14,253 bases of DNA from Clostridiaceae bacterium (GCA_012512865.1 JAAZDH010000047.1:1-14253), one strand, 5' to 3'. Counted from the first letter of the stretch, positions 1-6,379 are shown. Numbers and translations: made by a program. The notes: generated by a model from the sequence alone, not told the origin.

Positions 1-2
1 CG

Positions 3-425
3 GCATACGAGAACGTGGCATTTGCAATGCAAATAACAGAAGCCACGCCGAAGGAAATAAGGCGGCAGGTTCCCATGGCCCTTGCACTCGTGGGATTAAG
101 CCGGAAGGCCGATATGTACCCGGGCCAGCTTTCCGGCGGGGAGCAGCAGCGCATTGCTTTAGCAAGGGCGATAGTCAATAATCCTGTCCTCCTTGTTGCC
201 GATGAACCAACCGGAAACCTTGACCCGGAAACCACATGGGAGATAATGAAGTTGCTTAGTGAAATAAACCACAGGGGGACCACGGTTGTTGTGGCAACGC
301 ATGAAAAAAGCATTGTGGATGCCTTAAAGAAAAGGGTTATTGCAATTGACAGGGGATTAATAGTAAGGGACGAGCAAAAGGGGACGTACGAAAATGAAAG
401 TAAGAACTATAAAGTATATCGTTAG
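3..425 (+). CDS. ftsE: Cell division ATP-binding protein FtsE (3' part; 5' end outside window)
   Basis: This is the C-terminal 140 residues of an ABC ATPase. The frame is open from the window edge, so the Walker A region is missing only because the window starts there. Visible motifs in order are the ABC signature LSGGEQQ (nt 129-149), Walker B with VADEPTGNLD (about nt 186-224) and the H-loop ATH (nt 294-302). The GNLDPET stretch and the tail VIAIDRGLIVRDEQKG are typical of Firmicutes FtsE. By family knowledge, FtsE is the cytoplasmic ATPase that drives the membrane protein FtsX to switch on a peptidoglycan hydrolase outside the cell. Its last 32 nt overlap the start of ftsX, which implies translational coupling and supports the assignment over other LolD/MacB-like ATPases. 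Confidence 0.95.
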   Translation, partial: AYENVAFAMQITEATPKEIRRQVPMALALVGLSRKADMYPGQLSGGEQQRIALARAIVNNPVLLVADEPTGNLDPETTWEIMKLLSEINHRGTTVVVATHEKSIVDALKKRVIAIDRGLIVRDEQKGTYENESKNYKVYR

Positions 426-1293
426 GGATGGCTTAACCAGCATAAGTAAAAACAAGCTTATGTCTCTTGCCGCCATATCCATCGTGGTAGCTTCCTTGAC
501 GGTACTTGGTATATTGTATATAATAATATTGAACTTCAGGCATAATTTGATGATTTTGAAAAAACAGCCGGAAATGCAGGTTTTCTGCCAGGTAGAACTG
601 GATGATATCGGCGTAAAAATCGTGGAGAATACTTTAAAGAATAATGCCAAGATCAGCCAGATAGACATGGTCACGAAGGAACAGGCCTTTGAAAAGTTAA
701 AATCCATGCTGGGCGATGAAAACTATGTCCTCGAAGGGATGGATAACAGCTTCCTGCCGGTATCGTTCATTATAAAGCTTCATAACCCCGAGGACGGGGA
801 GGGGCTGATCCAGGAATTAAAAGAGGTAAGAGGGGTTGACAAGATTAGTTACCCGCAAAAGACCGTTGATTTTATTTCCAAGTTAACCGGCTGGGTTCAA
901 CTGGCAAGCAGTTTTTTAATTACGGTGCTGATGGTGGTTTCAGTATTTATTATATCCAATACAATCAGGCTTACGGTGTTTGCCAGGCGGAAAGAGATAA
1001 ATATAATGAAATATATCGGTGCCACGGATGGATTTATACGCTGGCCTTTTATAGTAGAAGGTGTTATAATAGGAATTATAGGGGCAGGAGTTGCATTCCT
1101 GCTGTCCGGGTACGGCTATAGTGCCCTTGAGGGCAGGTTTACAAATGAGTTAATGAGGACAGGCACAAGCATTATATCACTTGTGGAGCCTGAAGACATA
1201 ATGGCGGAAGTGCTTGTGATTTGTGCTATCCTTGGATGTGTTGTAGGCGCCATTGGAAGTGCGGTATCTGTACGTAAATACTTGAAAGTCTGA
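394..1293 (+). CDS. ftsX: Cell division membrane protein FtsX
   Basis: This 299-residue protein has the FtsX layout: a short cytoplasmic N-terminus, a membrane segment at about 22-46, a large extracytoplasmic loop at about 47-167, then three membrane segments at about 168-190, 218-240 and 269-291. The segment RRKEINIMKYIGAT (198-211), after the second membrane helix, is the family's conserved cytoplasmic coupling region next to FtsE. The start is the ATG at 394, inside the ftsE reading frame. By family knowledge, FtsX has no enzymatic activity. It passes FtsE's ATP cycle to a coiled-coil hydrolase through the extracellular loop. The M23 protein encoded next is the obvious partner. The last 15 nt of the gene region (1283-1297) reappear in the downstream spacer. 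Confidence 0.96.
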   Translation: MKVRTIKYIVRDGLTSISKNKLMSLAAISIVVASLTVLGILYIIILNFRHNLMILKKQPEMQVFCQVELDDIGVKIVENTLKNNAKISQIDMVTKEQAFEKLKSMLGDENYVLEGMDNSFLPVSFIIKLHNPEDGEGLIQELKEVRGVDKISYPQKTVDFISKLTGWVQLASSFLITVLMVVSVFIISNTIRLTVFARRKEINIMKYIGATDGFIRWPFIVEGVIIGIIGAGVAFLLSGYGYSALEGRFTNELMRTGTSIISLVEPEDIMAEVLVICAILGCVVGAIGSAVSVRKYLKV

Positions 1294-1498
1294 AGCAAGT
1301 TTGAAGCGTTAATGAAGATGAAGGGTTAAAGCACCGGTGAGGGATTAAAGCATCAATTAAGGTATAAGGCAATGTAAGGCATAAAGCAACGATGAAAGAA
1401 GACTTTGGTGAGTGCTTAAATATTGATGTTAGCTTAAAGCGTGGATAAAAGGTTAAAGCATGGGTGAAAGTCTGAAGCATTGGTGGTGGCGTGAGCTT
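1283..1498 (+). repeat. Degenerate ~17-20 bp quasi-repeat array filling the ftsX-M23 spacer
   Basis: The spacer is a succession of roughly nine diverged units close to YTRAAGCANNGGTGAARG, for example at about 1335-1352, 1353-1371, 1440-1460 and 1461-1490. The 15-mer TGAAAGTCTGAAGCA occurs exactly at 1283-1297, where it spans the ftsX stop codon, and again at 1465-1479. I see no terminator here, so ftsEX and the M23 gene probably share a transcript. Confidence 0.65.
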
Positions 1499-2629
1499 AT
1501 GAAACGAAAAAAGGCGATTGCGTTATTGCTGTGCGTTATTTTTTTACTGGCATTTAATTATTCTGCAGTGGCCGATGAATTAAGCGAAGCAAAAGAGGAA
1601 AAGGAAAAAATCGAAAGCCAACTAAGTGATATTACACAGCAAAAGAAGCAGGAAATAAGCGAAACGCAAAAGCTCGAACAAGAGAAAAAGAACCTCCTGG
1701 ACGAGGAAAACAAGGAGAGCCAGGAGTACAATGAATTAATGAACGAGATTGCGGAACTTAATCAAATCTTGGAAGATTTGGACAAATCGATAGAGGAAGC
1801 AGAAAAAAATTATCAGCATCAAGTGGAGCTATTCCAGGCAAGGTTAAGGGCAATGTACGTAAATTCCAATGAAACCGTCCTAGATATACTCTTGCAGTCA
1901 AAAAACATCACGGAATTCCTGGAAAGGCTCGAGCTGATTTCATTAATATCCAACAGAGACAAGCAAATCACGCAGGACCTGTTGCTTGCGAAACAAGAGG
2001 TGGAGTACAAAAGGCAGCTGAAGGAAACGGAAAAAATTGAAACACAAAAAATGGCACAAGAGAAAAAGGACAGGTTGGATTCATTGATAGCTTCAAGGTC
2101 CGAATTGGAGCGCCAGATCCAAGAGAACAAGAACAGGATTGCAACCCTGGAAAAACGGGAAAAAGAGCTCCTGGAAAAATCCAACGAATTGACAAGCTTG
2201 ATACAGGCGCTTTCAACGATAGAAAAGTACGTAGAAGGACAAATGGTATGGCCGCTGCAATATACCACGACAATTACTTCGAGTTTTGGAAACAGGAAGC
2301 ATCCGATCTTGAAAAAGTATTCGATGCACACGGGTATTGATATTGGCGGCAAGAGTGGTGAATCGATCCTGGCGGCCAACCATGGCACGGTAATACTGGC
2401 GGGATGGCAAGATGCATACGGTTACACGGTTGTAATTGACCACGGCGGCGGCATAACAACATTATATGCCCATTGCAGCAAAATATTGGTGAGCAAGGGA
2501 GATGAAGTTAAAGCAGGGCAGGTTATAGCAAAAGTAGGAAGCACGGGTTGGTCGACGGGGCCCCATCTTCATTTTGAAGTAAGGGTAAACGGGGAACCGC
2601 AAAACCCGCTGAACTATGTAAAGCCTTAA
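1499..2629 (+). CDS. Secreted coiled-coil M23 peptidoglycan endopeptidase, likely FtsEX effector
   Basis: The protein has 376 residues from the ATG at 1499. A signal peptide (basic KRKK, then a hydrophobic core to about residue 22) precedes a long charged coiled coil (about 25-240) and a C-terminal M23/LytM domain (about 249-376). The zinc and catalytic residues look complete: H277 and D281 in MHTGID, H325 in YAH, and H356 and H358 in PHLHFE. It should therefore cut peptidoglycan cross-bridges or stem peptides itself, unlike E. coli EnvC, whose LytM domain is degenerate. An in-frame ATG at 1460 would add 13 residues, but that extension lies inside the spacer repeat and would push the signal peptide inward. 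A GGTGG stretch at about 1481-1489 can serve as the ribosome site. The EnvC-like layout and the position after ftsX point to an FtsEX-activated hydrolase, filling the role of PcsB or CwlO. The partnership is inferred. Confidence 0.9.
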   Translation: MKRKKAIALLLCVIFLLAFNYSAVADELSEAKEEKEKIESQLSDITQQKKQEISETQKLEQEKKNLLDEENKESQEYNELMNEIAELNQILEDLDKSIEEAEKNYQHQVELFQARLRAMYVNSNETVLDILLQSKNITEFLERLELISLISNRDKQITQDLLLAKQEVEYKRQLKETEKIETQKMAQEKKDRLDSLIASRSELERQIQENKNRIATLEKREKELLEKSNELTSLIQALSTIEKYVEGQMVWPLQYTTTITSSFGNRKHPILKKYSMHTGIDIGGKSGESILAANHGTVILAGWQDAYGYTVVIDHGGGITTLYAHCSKILVSKGDEVKAGQVIAKVGSTGWSTGPHLHFEVRVNGEPQNPLNYVKP

Positions 2630-2646
2630 AGGCTATCAAGCCTTTA
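2627..2646 (+). terminator. Hairpin overlapping the M23 gene stop codon
   Basis: TAAAGGCT (2627-2634) and AGCCTTTA (2639-2646) form a perfect 8-bp stem with an ATCA loop, beginning at the stop codon itself. There is no proper T-run behind it, so it may be a weak terminator or an mRNA 3'-end stabiliser. Confidence 0.4.
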
Positions 2647-2833
2647 CTTTAAATGATTAAAGCCTTAAAGTTGCTCAAATTAAAGCTGCGCATAAATTTA
2701 AAGTTTTATACAAGATGAAGATATGTGAAATCTTCAGGTCAAAAATTGTGCATGGACTTAAAGTTAAAAAGTTGCGTTTTGGCTTGAAGATCATACAAGC
2801 ATAAAACCGTAAGAAGTATAAATCATAATTGTG

Positions 2834-2859
2834 CCCGGATAAATTGCCGGGTTTTATTT
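2834..2859 (+). terminator. Rho-independent terminator of the ftsEX-M23 operon
   Basis: A CCCGG/CCGGG stem (2834-2838, 2847-2851) with an 8-nt loop is followed immediately by TTTTATTT. The stem is short but GC-only and the T-tract is good. It separates the ftsEX block from ctpA. Confidence 0.6.
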
Positions 2860-2984
2860 ATACCGGGACTATACGGGGATTTAGAACTGTTATTTATTAT
2901 TTTATTAATTATTAATAGCAAGCAGCAGCAAGGAATATTAATATTAAAAGGAATATTAATATGAAATTAATATTAATACGTGGG

Positions 2985-3013
2985 TTGAAGAATATACGGA
3001 TTGAATATATATG
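2985..3013 (+). promoter_or_regulatory. Candidate sigma-A promoter for ctpA
   Basis: TTGAAG (2985-2990) lies 17 bp before TATATG (3008-3013). Both boxes are imperfect and the surroundings are AT-rich repeats, so this is only a candidate. A promoter is expected here because a terminator lies just upstream. Confidence 0.28.
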
Positions 3014-3092
3014 GATTGTAGAAAAATACCTGGATTGTAAACACATAGATTGAATAAATAAAAAAACGAGTAAAAAATATAAAAAAGGATTT

Positions 3093-3099
3093 GGAGGAG
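3093..3099 (+). promoter_or_regulatory. Ribosome binding site that selects a TTG start for ctpA
   Basis: GGAGGAG (3093-3099) sits 5 nt before TTG at 3105. The first in-frame ATG, at 3117, would be 17 nt away, too far for normal initiation. TTG is therefore preferred. Confidence 0.75.
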
Positions 3100-3104
3100 A
3101 TAAC

Positions 3105-4358
3105 TTGAACAAAAACATGAACAATAGAACCGGTCTTATTATTGGTATAATTTTCATTGTCTTGATAACGTCGCTGCTGACTTTTTCCATTTCAGCCGTG
3201 ATATTCCTGGGAAAGGGATTCCTTGAGCAACGGTACGAAATAAGCTTTGACCCTGAAACTGTCAGGTATGAAAGCATAAAGAAATTCAACCAGGCCAGGG
3301 CAGTGCTTAAAGAAAACTTTTACGAAGATGTGGATGAAAATGTCCTTCTTGAAGGCGCTGTGGCTGGAATGGCCGCTTTCCTGGGGGACCCGTACACCGT
3401 ATACTATAACAAGGAACAAATGCAAAAGTTGCTGGAAGTCCCCAAAAAAACCGAGGAAACCTACGTGGGGATAGGAGTGACGATTATCACGGATACCGAT
3501 GGACTTGTAACCATTATAGAGCCTTTTGTTGGGTCACCTGCTTATGAAGCCGGGATAAAACAGGGGGACAAAATCATAGGAATTGACGGTGAAGATGTTA
3601 CATCGCTAAAAGATGAGAATGCCATAGTGCAGATGATTCGCGGACCCGAAAACACCACCGTGAAAGTCACGGTTTACAGGCCGTCGGAGGGAAGGTCGAT
3701 TGACTTTGAAATTACGAGGAAAAAAATAACTATACAGCTCAATATAAGAAGCGAACTGCTGGATGGCGATATTGGCTATATAAGGCTAATCTCCTTCATG
3801 GATGATAAAATTGACAAGGAATTTGAGGAACATTTGCAAAAACTCCTGGACCAAAAAATAAAAGGGCTGATTATCGACTTAAGGGATAACACGGGGGGTT
3901 ATTACCATAAGGTAATAAACATAACGGACAGGATTATACCCGAAGGGCTTATTGTTTACACGGAGGATAGAAACAAAGAGGTAAAAAAGGAATTTTCCGA
4001 TAAAAAAGAACTGGGCTTGCCCCTGGCCATACTTATAAACGAGAATAGCGCGAGTGCCTCGGAAATACTTGCAGGCGCGGTAAAAGACCACAAGAAAGGC
4101 ATACTGGTAGGCGAAAAGACCTTTGGAAAGGGACTGGTGCAAGACCTTATTTCACTGGATGACGGTTCCGGGATAAAAATTACCGTATCAAGGTACTTTA
4201 CACCCTCGGGAGTATGCATCCACGGCACCGGAATTGAGCCGGACGTGCATGTCAAGCTGGACGATAAGTACGCGTATACCCCCATATCACAAGTACCGAG
4301 AGAAGATGACACCCAGCTGAAAAAGGCGATTGAATCCCTAAGAAGGATAATCGGGTAG
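3105..4358 (+). CDS. ctpA: S41 carboxy-terminal processing protease (CtpA/CtpB family)
   Basis: This 417-residue protein has an N-terminal membrane anchor (about 11-36), a PDZ domain (about 115-205, with GIGVTI and the GSPAYEAGIKQGDKIIGIDG core) and an S41 protease domain (about 215-385). The catalytic Ser-Lys dyad is visible as S317 in NSASASE and K342 in TFGKG, 25 residues apart as in Prc. Length and layout match Bacillus CtpA/CtpB. It should sit on the outer face of the membrane and trim C-termini of envelope or spore proteins; CtpB of Bacillus acts in sporulation signalling, so either role is possible. The neighbouring FtsEX-hydrolase block suggests control of wall enzymes, but this is inference. 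Translation starts at TTG behind a strong GGAGGAG site. Confidence 0.94.
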   Translation: MNKNMNNRTGLIIGIIFIVLITSLLTFSISAVIFLGKGFLEQRYEISFDPETVRYESIKKFNQARAVLKENFYEDVDENVLLEGAVAGMAAFLGDPYTVYYNKEQMQKLLEVPKKTEETYVGIGVTIITDTDGLVTIIEPFVGSPAYEAGIKQGDKIIGIDGEDVTSLKDENAIVQMIRGPENTTVKVTVYRPSEGRSIDFEITRKKITIQLNIRSELLDGDIGYIRLISFMDDKIDKEFEEHLQKLLDQKIKGLIIDLRDNTGGYYHKVINITDRIIPEGLIVYTEDRNKEVKKEFSDKKELGLPLAILINENSASASEILAGAVKDHKKGILVGEKTFGKGLVQDLISLDDGSGIKITVSRYFTPSGVCIHGTGIEPDVHVKLDDKYAYTPISQVPREDDTQLKKAIESLRRIIG

Positions 4359-4517
4359 ATGCAATCGGATTAATACCAATGAGTACAAGGCAAGTATACA
4401 GGGTTTATGGATAAATACGGGGTAAATACCGGGTATTTGGATGAATACCAGGCAAATAATGCTTAATGTATAAAAATGCAAATGTATTCAAATACTACCT
4501 CGTGGAGGTGGTATAAA
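4345..4517 (+). repeat. Quasi-repeats GGATAAATACSG/GGTAAATACC between ctpA and the spore gene
   Basis: From about 4409 to 4452 the spacer repeats GGATAAATACGG, GGTAAATACC, GGGTATTT, GGATGAATACC. These resemble GGATAATCGGGTAG at 4345-4358, which is the end of ctpA including its TAG stop. The match is weaker than in the ftsX, M23 and GH38 spacers. No terminator is evident. Confidence 0.45.
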
Positions 4518-4685
4518 ATGGAGAAAAACGATGAAAAAATGAAATATGAGATTGCCAGGGAACTGGGACTGCTTGAAAAGATCATGCTAAACGGCTGGAA
4601 GAGCTTGACCGCAAAGGAAACGGGAAGGATAGGAGGCCTTATTACAAAAAGAAAACGAATGCATGAAAAACAAAGCAGAAAGTGA
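4518..4685 (+). CDS. Small acid-soluble spore protein, alpha/beta (SspF-like) type
   Basis: This is a 55-residue basic protein. The ATG at 4518 is preceded by GGAGGTG at 4504-4510 with a 7-nt spacing. Longer readings start upstream of this ribosome site and are unlikely. The segment KYEIARELGLLEKI (9-22) matches the alpha/beta SASP N-terminal helix; its YEIA is where the germination protease normally cuts. TAKETGRIGGLITKRKR (31-47) corresponds to the conserved GxxGG-Met/Ile-Lys-Arg C-terminal part. By family knowledge, such proteins coat DNA in the dormant spore and are degraded at germination. Expression is expected in the forespore under sigma-G, but I could not find a convincing sigma-G promoter. 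The gene implies that the organism sporulates. Confidence 0.82.
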   Translation: MEKNDEKMKYEIARELGLLEKIMLNGWKSLTAKETGRIGGLITKRKRMHEKQSRK

Positions 4686-4711
4686 CAGAACAGGTGGTAT
4701 TGAGAGACAGG

Positions 4712-4761
4712 CAAGACAGGGCAAGAAAGCGGACAGTCTCCTGTCCCGCTTGTCCCACTTG
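4712..4761 (+). terminator. Long imperfect hairpin after the spore gene
   Basis: CAAGACAGGGCAAG...GCGGACAG (4712-4736) pairs imperfectly with CTGTCCCGCTTGTCCCACTTG (4741-4761) around a TCTC loop. The GACAGG motif is locally repeated and first appears at the stop codon of the spore gene (TGACAG, 4683-4688). No T-run follows, so it may be a weak terminator or a REP-like palindrome. Confidence 0.4.
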
Positions 4762-4784
4762 AATGAGTAAGGAATGAGGGGGTA

Positions 4785-5537
4785 GTGTTTATTTACAGGG
4801 ATTTTGCCCATATTTACGACGAATTGATGACAGATGTGGATTATTGCAAATGGGCGGATTATATTGAAGGTATTTTTAAGAGAAATAGTCTTGCTCCTGT
4901 GTTAATTGCGGACCTTGGCTGCGGTACGGGAAGCTTTTGCCTGGAAATGGCCAGGAGAGGGTATGACATGATTGGGATTGATATTTCTGTGGAAATGCTT
5001 TCCCGTGCAGTTTCAAAGCTTGAATTATCGGGGGTGGATAAAGAAAAAGTGCTATTCCTGCATCAAGATATGGCAGGTTTTGAGCTTTACGGCACTGTCG
5101 ATGCCATTGTTTCCCTTATGGACAGCGTAAACTATATTACTGAAAAGAGCAGGTTGGTTAGAATGTTCAAGCTGGTGAAAAACTATCTAAACCCGTCGGG
5201 CTTGTTCATTTTCGATATTAATTCTATCTATAAATTTGAAGAAATACTGGACAATAATGTTTTTTACAGCATAGATGACGATATTTCCTTCATATGGCAA
5301 AATAAATATAACCGGAAAAACAAATTGTGTGAATTTAACCTTACATTTTTCGTAAAGGAAGGAGAATTGTACAGGAGATTTGAAGAAGTGCATTATGAAA
5401 GGGCTTATTCCGTGGAAGAGATAAGCAAGGTAATAAGAGATACGGGGCTTGAATTAACAGGCATATACGGGGGATTTAACTTTCAAAATCCTGGTGAGAA
5501 GAGCGAAAGATTGTTTTTCGTATGCAGGAAATCGTAA
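4785..5537 (+). CDS. Class I SAM-dependent methyltransferase, YqeM-like
   Basis: The protein has 250 residues starting with GTG at 4785, preceded by GAGGGGG. The conserved opening FAHIYDELM begins at residue 7, so no upstream start is needed. Motif I is DLGCGTG (43-49), the acidic residue after it is D66 in GIDIS, motif II lies around D95 (HQDMAGF), and VSLMDSVNY (109-117) is the region usually near the substrate. The order and wording match Bacillus YqeM closely (FAxxYDxLM, then DLGCGTG, then DSxNY, then IFDINSxYK). The substrate of that family is not firmly known to me, so none is assigned. It is not in a yqeK/rsfS cluster here. No terminator follows clearly. Confidence 0.85.
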   Translation: MFIYRDFAHIYDELMTDVDYCKWADYIEGIFKRNSLAPVLIADLGCGTGSFCLEMARRGYDMIGIDISVEMLSRAVSKLELSGVDKEKVLFLHQDMAGFELYGTVDAIVSLMDSVNYITEKSRLVRMFKLVKNYLNPSGLFIFDINSIYKFEEILDNNVFYSIDDDISFIWQNKYNRKNKLCEFNLTFFVKEGELYRRFEEVHYERAYSVEEISKVIRDTGLELTGIYGGFNFQNPGEKSERLFFVCRKS

Positions 5538-5654
5538 AATGGCCAGGATTGGTACATAGTAGCTGCAAGGTGTATGTATTAGCTATCACAGGTCAAGTGA
5601 AATGTTCGTGCAGAAGGCTCCAACATGGGATACGGGAAAAGACCACAAATTTAG
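5538..5654. other. Spacer after the methyltransferase gene
   Basis: No gene, repeat array or strong terminator is seen. A weak TAGCT/AGCTA pairing around 5560-5590 is the only structure, and it is too short to call. Confidence 0.4.
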
Positions 5655-5684
5655 TTGACAGTAACTCTTTGGGTGTGATACACT
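5655..5684 (+). promoter_or_regulatory. Sigma-A promoter of the cold-shock gene
   Basis: A perfect TTGACA (5655-5660) lies 18 bp from TACACT (5679-5684). The -10 box has the extended TG dinucleotide (TGATACACT). Transcription would start near 5691, giving a leader of about 60 nt. Confidence 0.7.
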
Positions 5685-5690
5685 GATAAT

Positions 5691-5724
5691 TGCCCTATTT
5701 TTTATTAAGATTATTAACAGGGCA
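5691..5724 (+). promoter_or_regulatory. 5' leader hairpin of the cold-shock mRNA
   Basis: TGCCCT (5691-5696) pairs with AGGGCA (5719-5724) around an AT-rich 22-nt loop, right at the predicted 5' end of the transcript and upstream of the AGGAGG site at 5738-5743. Cold-shock mRNAs often use leader structure for temperature control, but this element's function is not established. Confidence 0.4.
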
Positions 5725-5751
5725 GAAGTTAAGTTTCAGGAGGATTTAATA

Positions 5752-5964
5752 ATGGAAAGAGGAAGAGTAAAATGGTTTAGTGCTGAAAAGGGCTATGGTT
5801 TTATTGAAAGGGAAAACGGGAATGATGTTTTCGTTCACTTTTCAGCAATAAACATGGATGGGTTCAAGACATTGGAGGAAGGCAGTGAAGTTGAGTTTGA
5901 AGTTGTGGAAGGGGCAAAGGGTCCCCAGGCAGCAAATGTTCAAATGGTTACCGGCAACGAGTAA
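5752..5964 (+). CDS. Cold-shock protein (single CSD domain)
   Basis: This 70-residue protein is the length of CspA/CspB-type RNA chaperones. RNP1 appears as KGYGFI (13-18) and RNP2 as VFVHF (26-30); the aromatic residues W8, Y15, F17, F28 and F30 would stack on single-stranded nucleic acid. The ATG has a near-perfect AGGAGG at 5738-5743, 8 nt upstream, predicting high translation. The gene stands alone between its own promoter and a 12-bp-stem terminator. Proteins of this family melt mRNA structure and act as RNA chaperones during growth and cold shock. The exact csp paralogue letter cannot be fixed from sequence alone. Confidence 0.96.
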   Translation: MERGRVKWFSAEKGYGFIERENGNDVFVHFSAINMDGFKTLEEGSEVEFEVVEGAKGPQAANVQMVTGNE

Positions 5965-6029
5965 ACTTGAAACTCAAGGGCTAAGAATTGAAAGCATTTC
6001 AATCATATAGAAACAATGCGGCCATCCAG

Positions 6030-6060
6030 CCCCGGTATAGGCAAAAACCCTATACCGGGG
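6030..6060 (+). terminator. Terminator of the cold-shock gene
   Basis: CCCCGGTATAGG (6030-6041) and CCTATACCGGGG (6049-6060) form a perfect 12-bp stem with a CAAAAAC loop. The following ATTATTATG is a poor T-tract, but the stem is very stable. Confidence 0.75.
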
Positions 6061-6123
6061 ATTATTATGTGTATCGGGATATATTGGGGTTTGCAATTCT
6101 AAATTTATTTTTTATAAACAACT

Positions 6124-6152
6124 TGATCGTTATTAACTTAGTAGAACGATCA
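6124..6152. promoter_or_regulatory. 8-bp perfect inverted repeat, possible operator
   Basis: TGATCGTT (6124-6131) and AACGATCA (6145-6152) are perfect inverted repeats separated by 13 bp. They lie about 45 bp upstream of the tRNA -35 box. The half-site spacing of 21 bp start to start suits a dimeric DNA-binding protein, but no regulator gene is nearby. Confidence 0.35.
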
Positions 6153-6198
6153 GCCAATTAATTTCTAATTTTAGTAAGTAAATATTTAAATATTTCCA

Positions 6199-6227
6199 TT
6201 GACTTTAACAAATTTTTTTCGTATACT
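6199..6227 (+). promoter_or_regulatory. Sigma-A promoter of tRNA-Val
   Basis: TTGACT (6199-6204) lies exactly 17 bp from TATACT (6222-6227). AT-rich DNA upstream could act as an UP element, as is common for stable RNA genes. Confidence 0.8.
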
Positions 6228-6247
6228 ATGTTATGATGTTAGTTTAA

Positions 6248-6299
6248 TTGGCACCTTGACACGGGGTATTGGCACTAAACTAGCGTGGATAATTTAGTT
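6248..6299 (+). promoter_or_regulatory. tRNA leader with TTGGCAC direct repeat and hairpin
   Basis: TTGGCAC occurs at 6248-6254 and 6269-6275, exactly 21 bp apart. ACTAAA (6274-6279) can pair with TTTAGT (6293-6298) just before the mature tRNA. The second copy has GG (6271-6272), 10 bp, GC (6283-6284), the spacing of a sigma-54 -24/-12 promoter. Function is unknown. Confidence 0.3.
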
Positions 6300-6303
6300 C
6301 CGA

Positions 6304-6379
6304 GGGCGCTTAGCTCAGCTGGGAGAGCACCTGCCTTACAAGCAGGGGGTCATAGGTTCGATCCCTGTAGCGCCCACCA
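6304..6379 (+). tRNA. tRNA-Val (anticodon UAC)
   Basis: This is a 76-nt cloverleaf. The acceptor stem GGGCGCT (6304-6310) pairs fully with AGCGCCC (6369-6375), followed by discriminator A and an encoded CCA (6377-6379). The D-arm is GCTC...GAGC. The anticodon stem is CCTGC/GCAGG with loop CTTACAA, so the anticodon is TAC (6337-6339), reading GUN valine codons, GUA best. The T-loop is GTTCGAT. It is a single gene with its own promoter and terminator. Confidence 0.98.

Larger units (their letters stand above)
2630..3104. other. 475-bp intergenic region between the M23 gene and ctpA
   Basis: No credible gene is present on either strand. The first part (about 2630-2790) is built from TTAAAG/TAAAGC-type quasi-repeats, including an exact 13-mer TAAAGCCTTAAAG at 2619-2631 and 2658-2670. 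A terminator lies at 2834-2859. The last part is very AT-rich, with GGAATATTAATAT twice (2932-2944, 2950-2962). A roughly 34-bp imperfect duplication begins with GGATTG at 2998 and 3032, with half-units at 3013 and 3047. Confidence 0.7.
5965..6303. other. 339-bp region between the cold-shock gene and tRNA-Val
   Basis: It contains no gene. It holds the cold-shock terminator (6030-6060), an 8-bp inverted repeat (6124-6152), the tRNA promoter (6199-6227) and an approximately 70-nt tRNA leader with a TTGGCAC direct repeat. The stretch 6090-6200 is markedly AT-rich. Confidence 0.75.

Noticed and set aside
1460..1498. Upstream ATG giving the M23 protein 13 extra residues
   Set aside because: The extension lies in the spacer repeat and places the basic signal-peptide start internally. 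The ATG at 1499 is better.
1294..1498. Possible CRISPR array in the ftsX-M23 spacer
   Set aside because: Units are degenerate, with no constant repeat and no unique spacers of even length, and there are no cas genes.
1819..2388. 189-codon minus-strand open frame inside the M23 gene
   Set aside because: It is the antisense shadow of the coiled coil (Ser/Phe/Cys-rich), while the + strand has a clear signal peptide and catalytic motifs.
2912..3289. 125-codon open frame on the minus strand covering the ctpA upstream region
   Set aside because: It is an Ile/Leu/Phe-rich translation of AT-rich repeats overlapping the ctpA start, with no recognisable family or ribosome site.
4442..4472. Possible sigma-G promoter (TGAATA) before the spore protein gene
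   Set aside because: The -35-like box is exact, but no CATNNTA-type -10 box occurs at 16-18 bp, and the region is a repeat rich in GAATACC.
6228..6303. T-box or riboswitch in the tRNA leader
   Set aside because: It is only about 70 nt long, lacks the T-box core sequence, and precedes a tRNA rather than an amino-acid gene.
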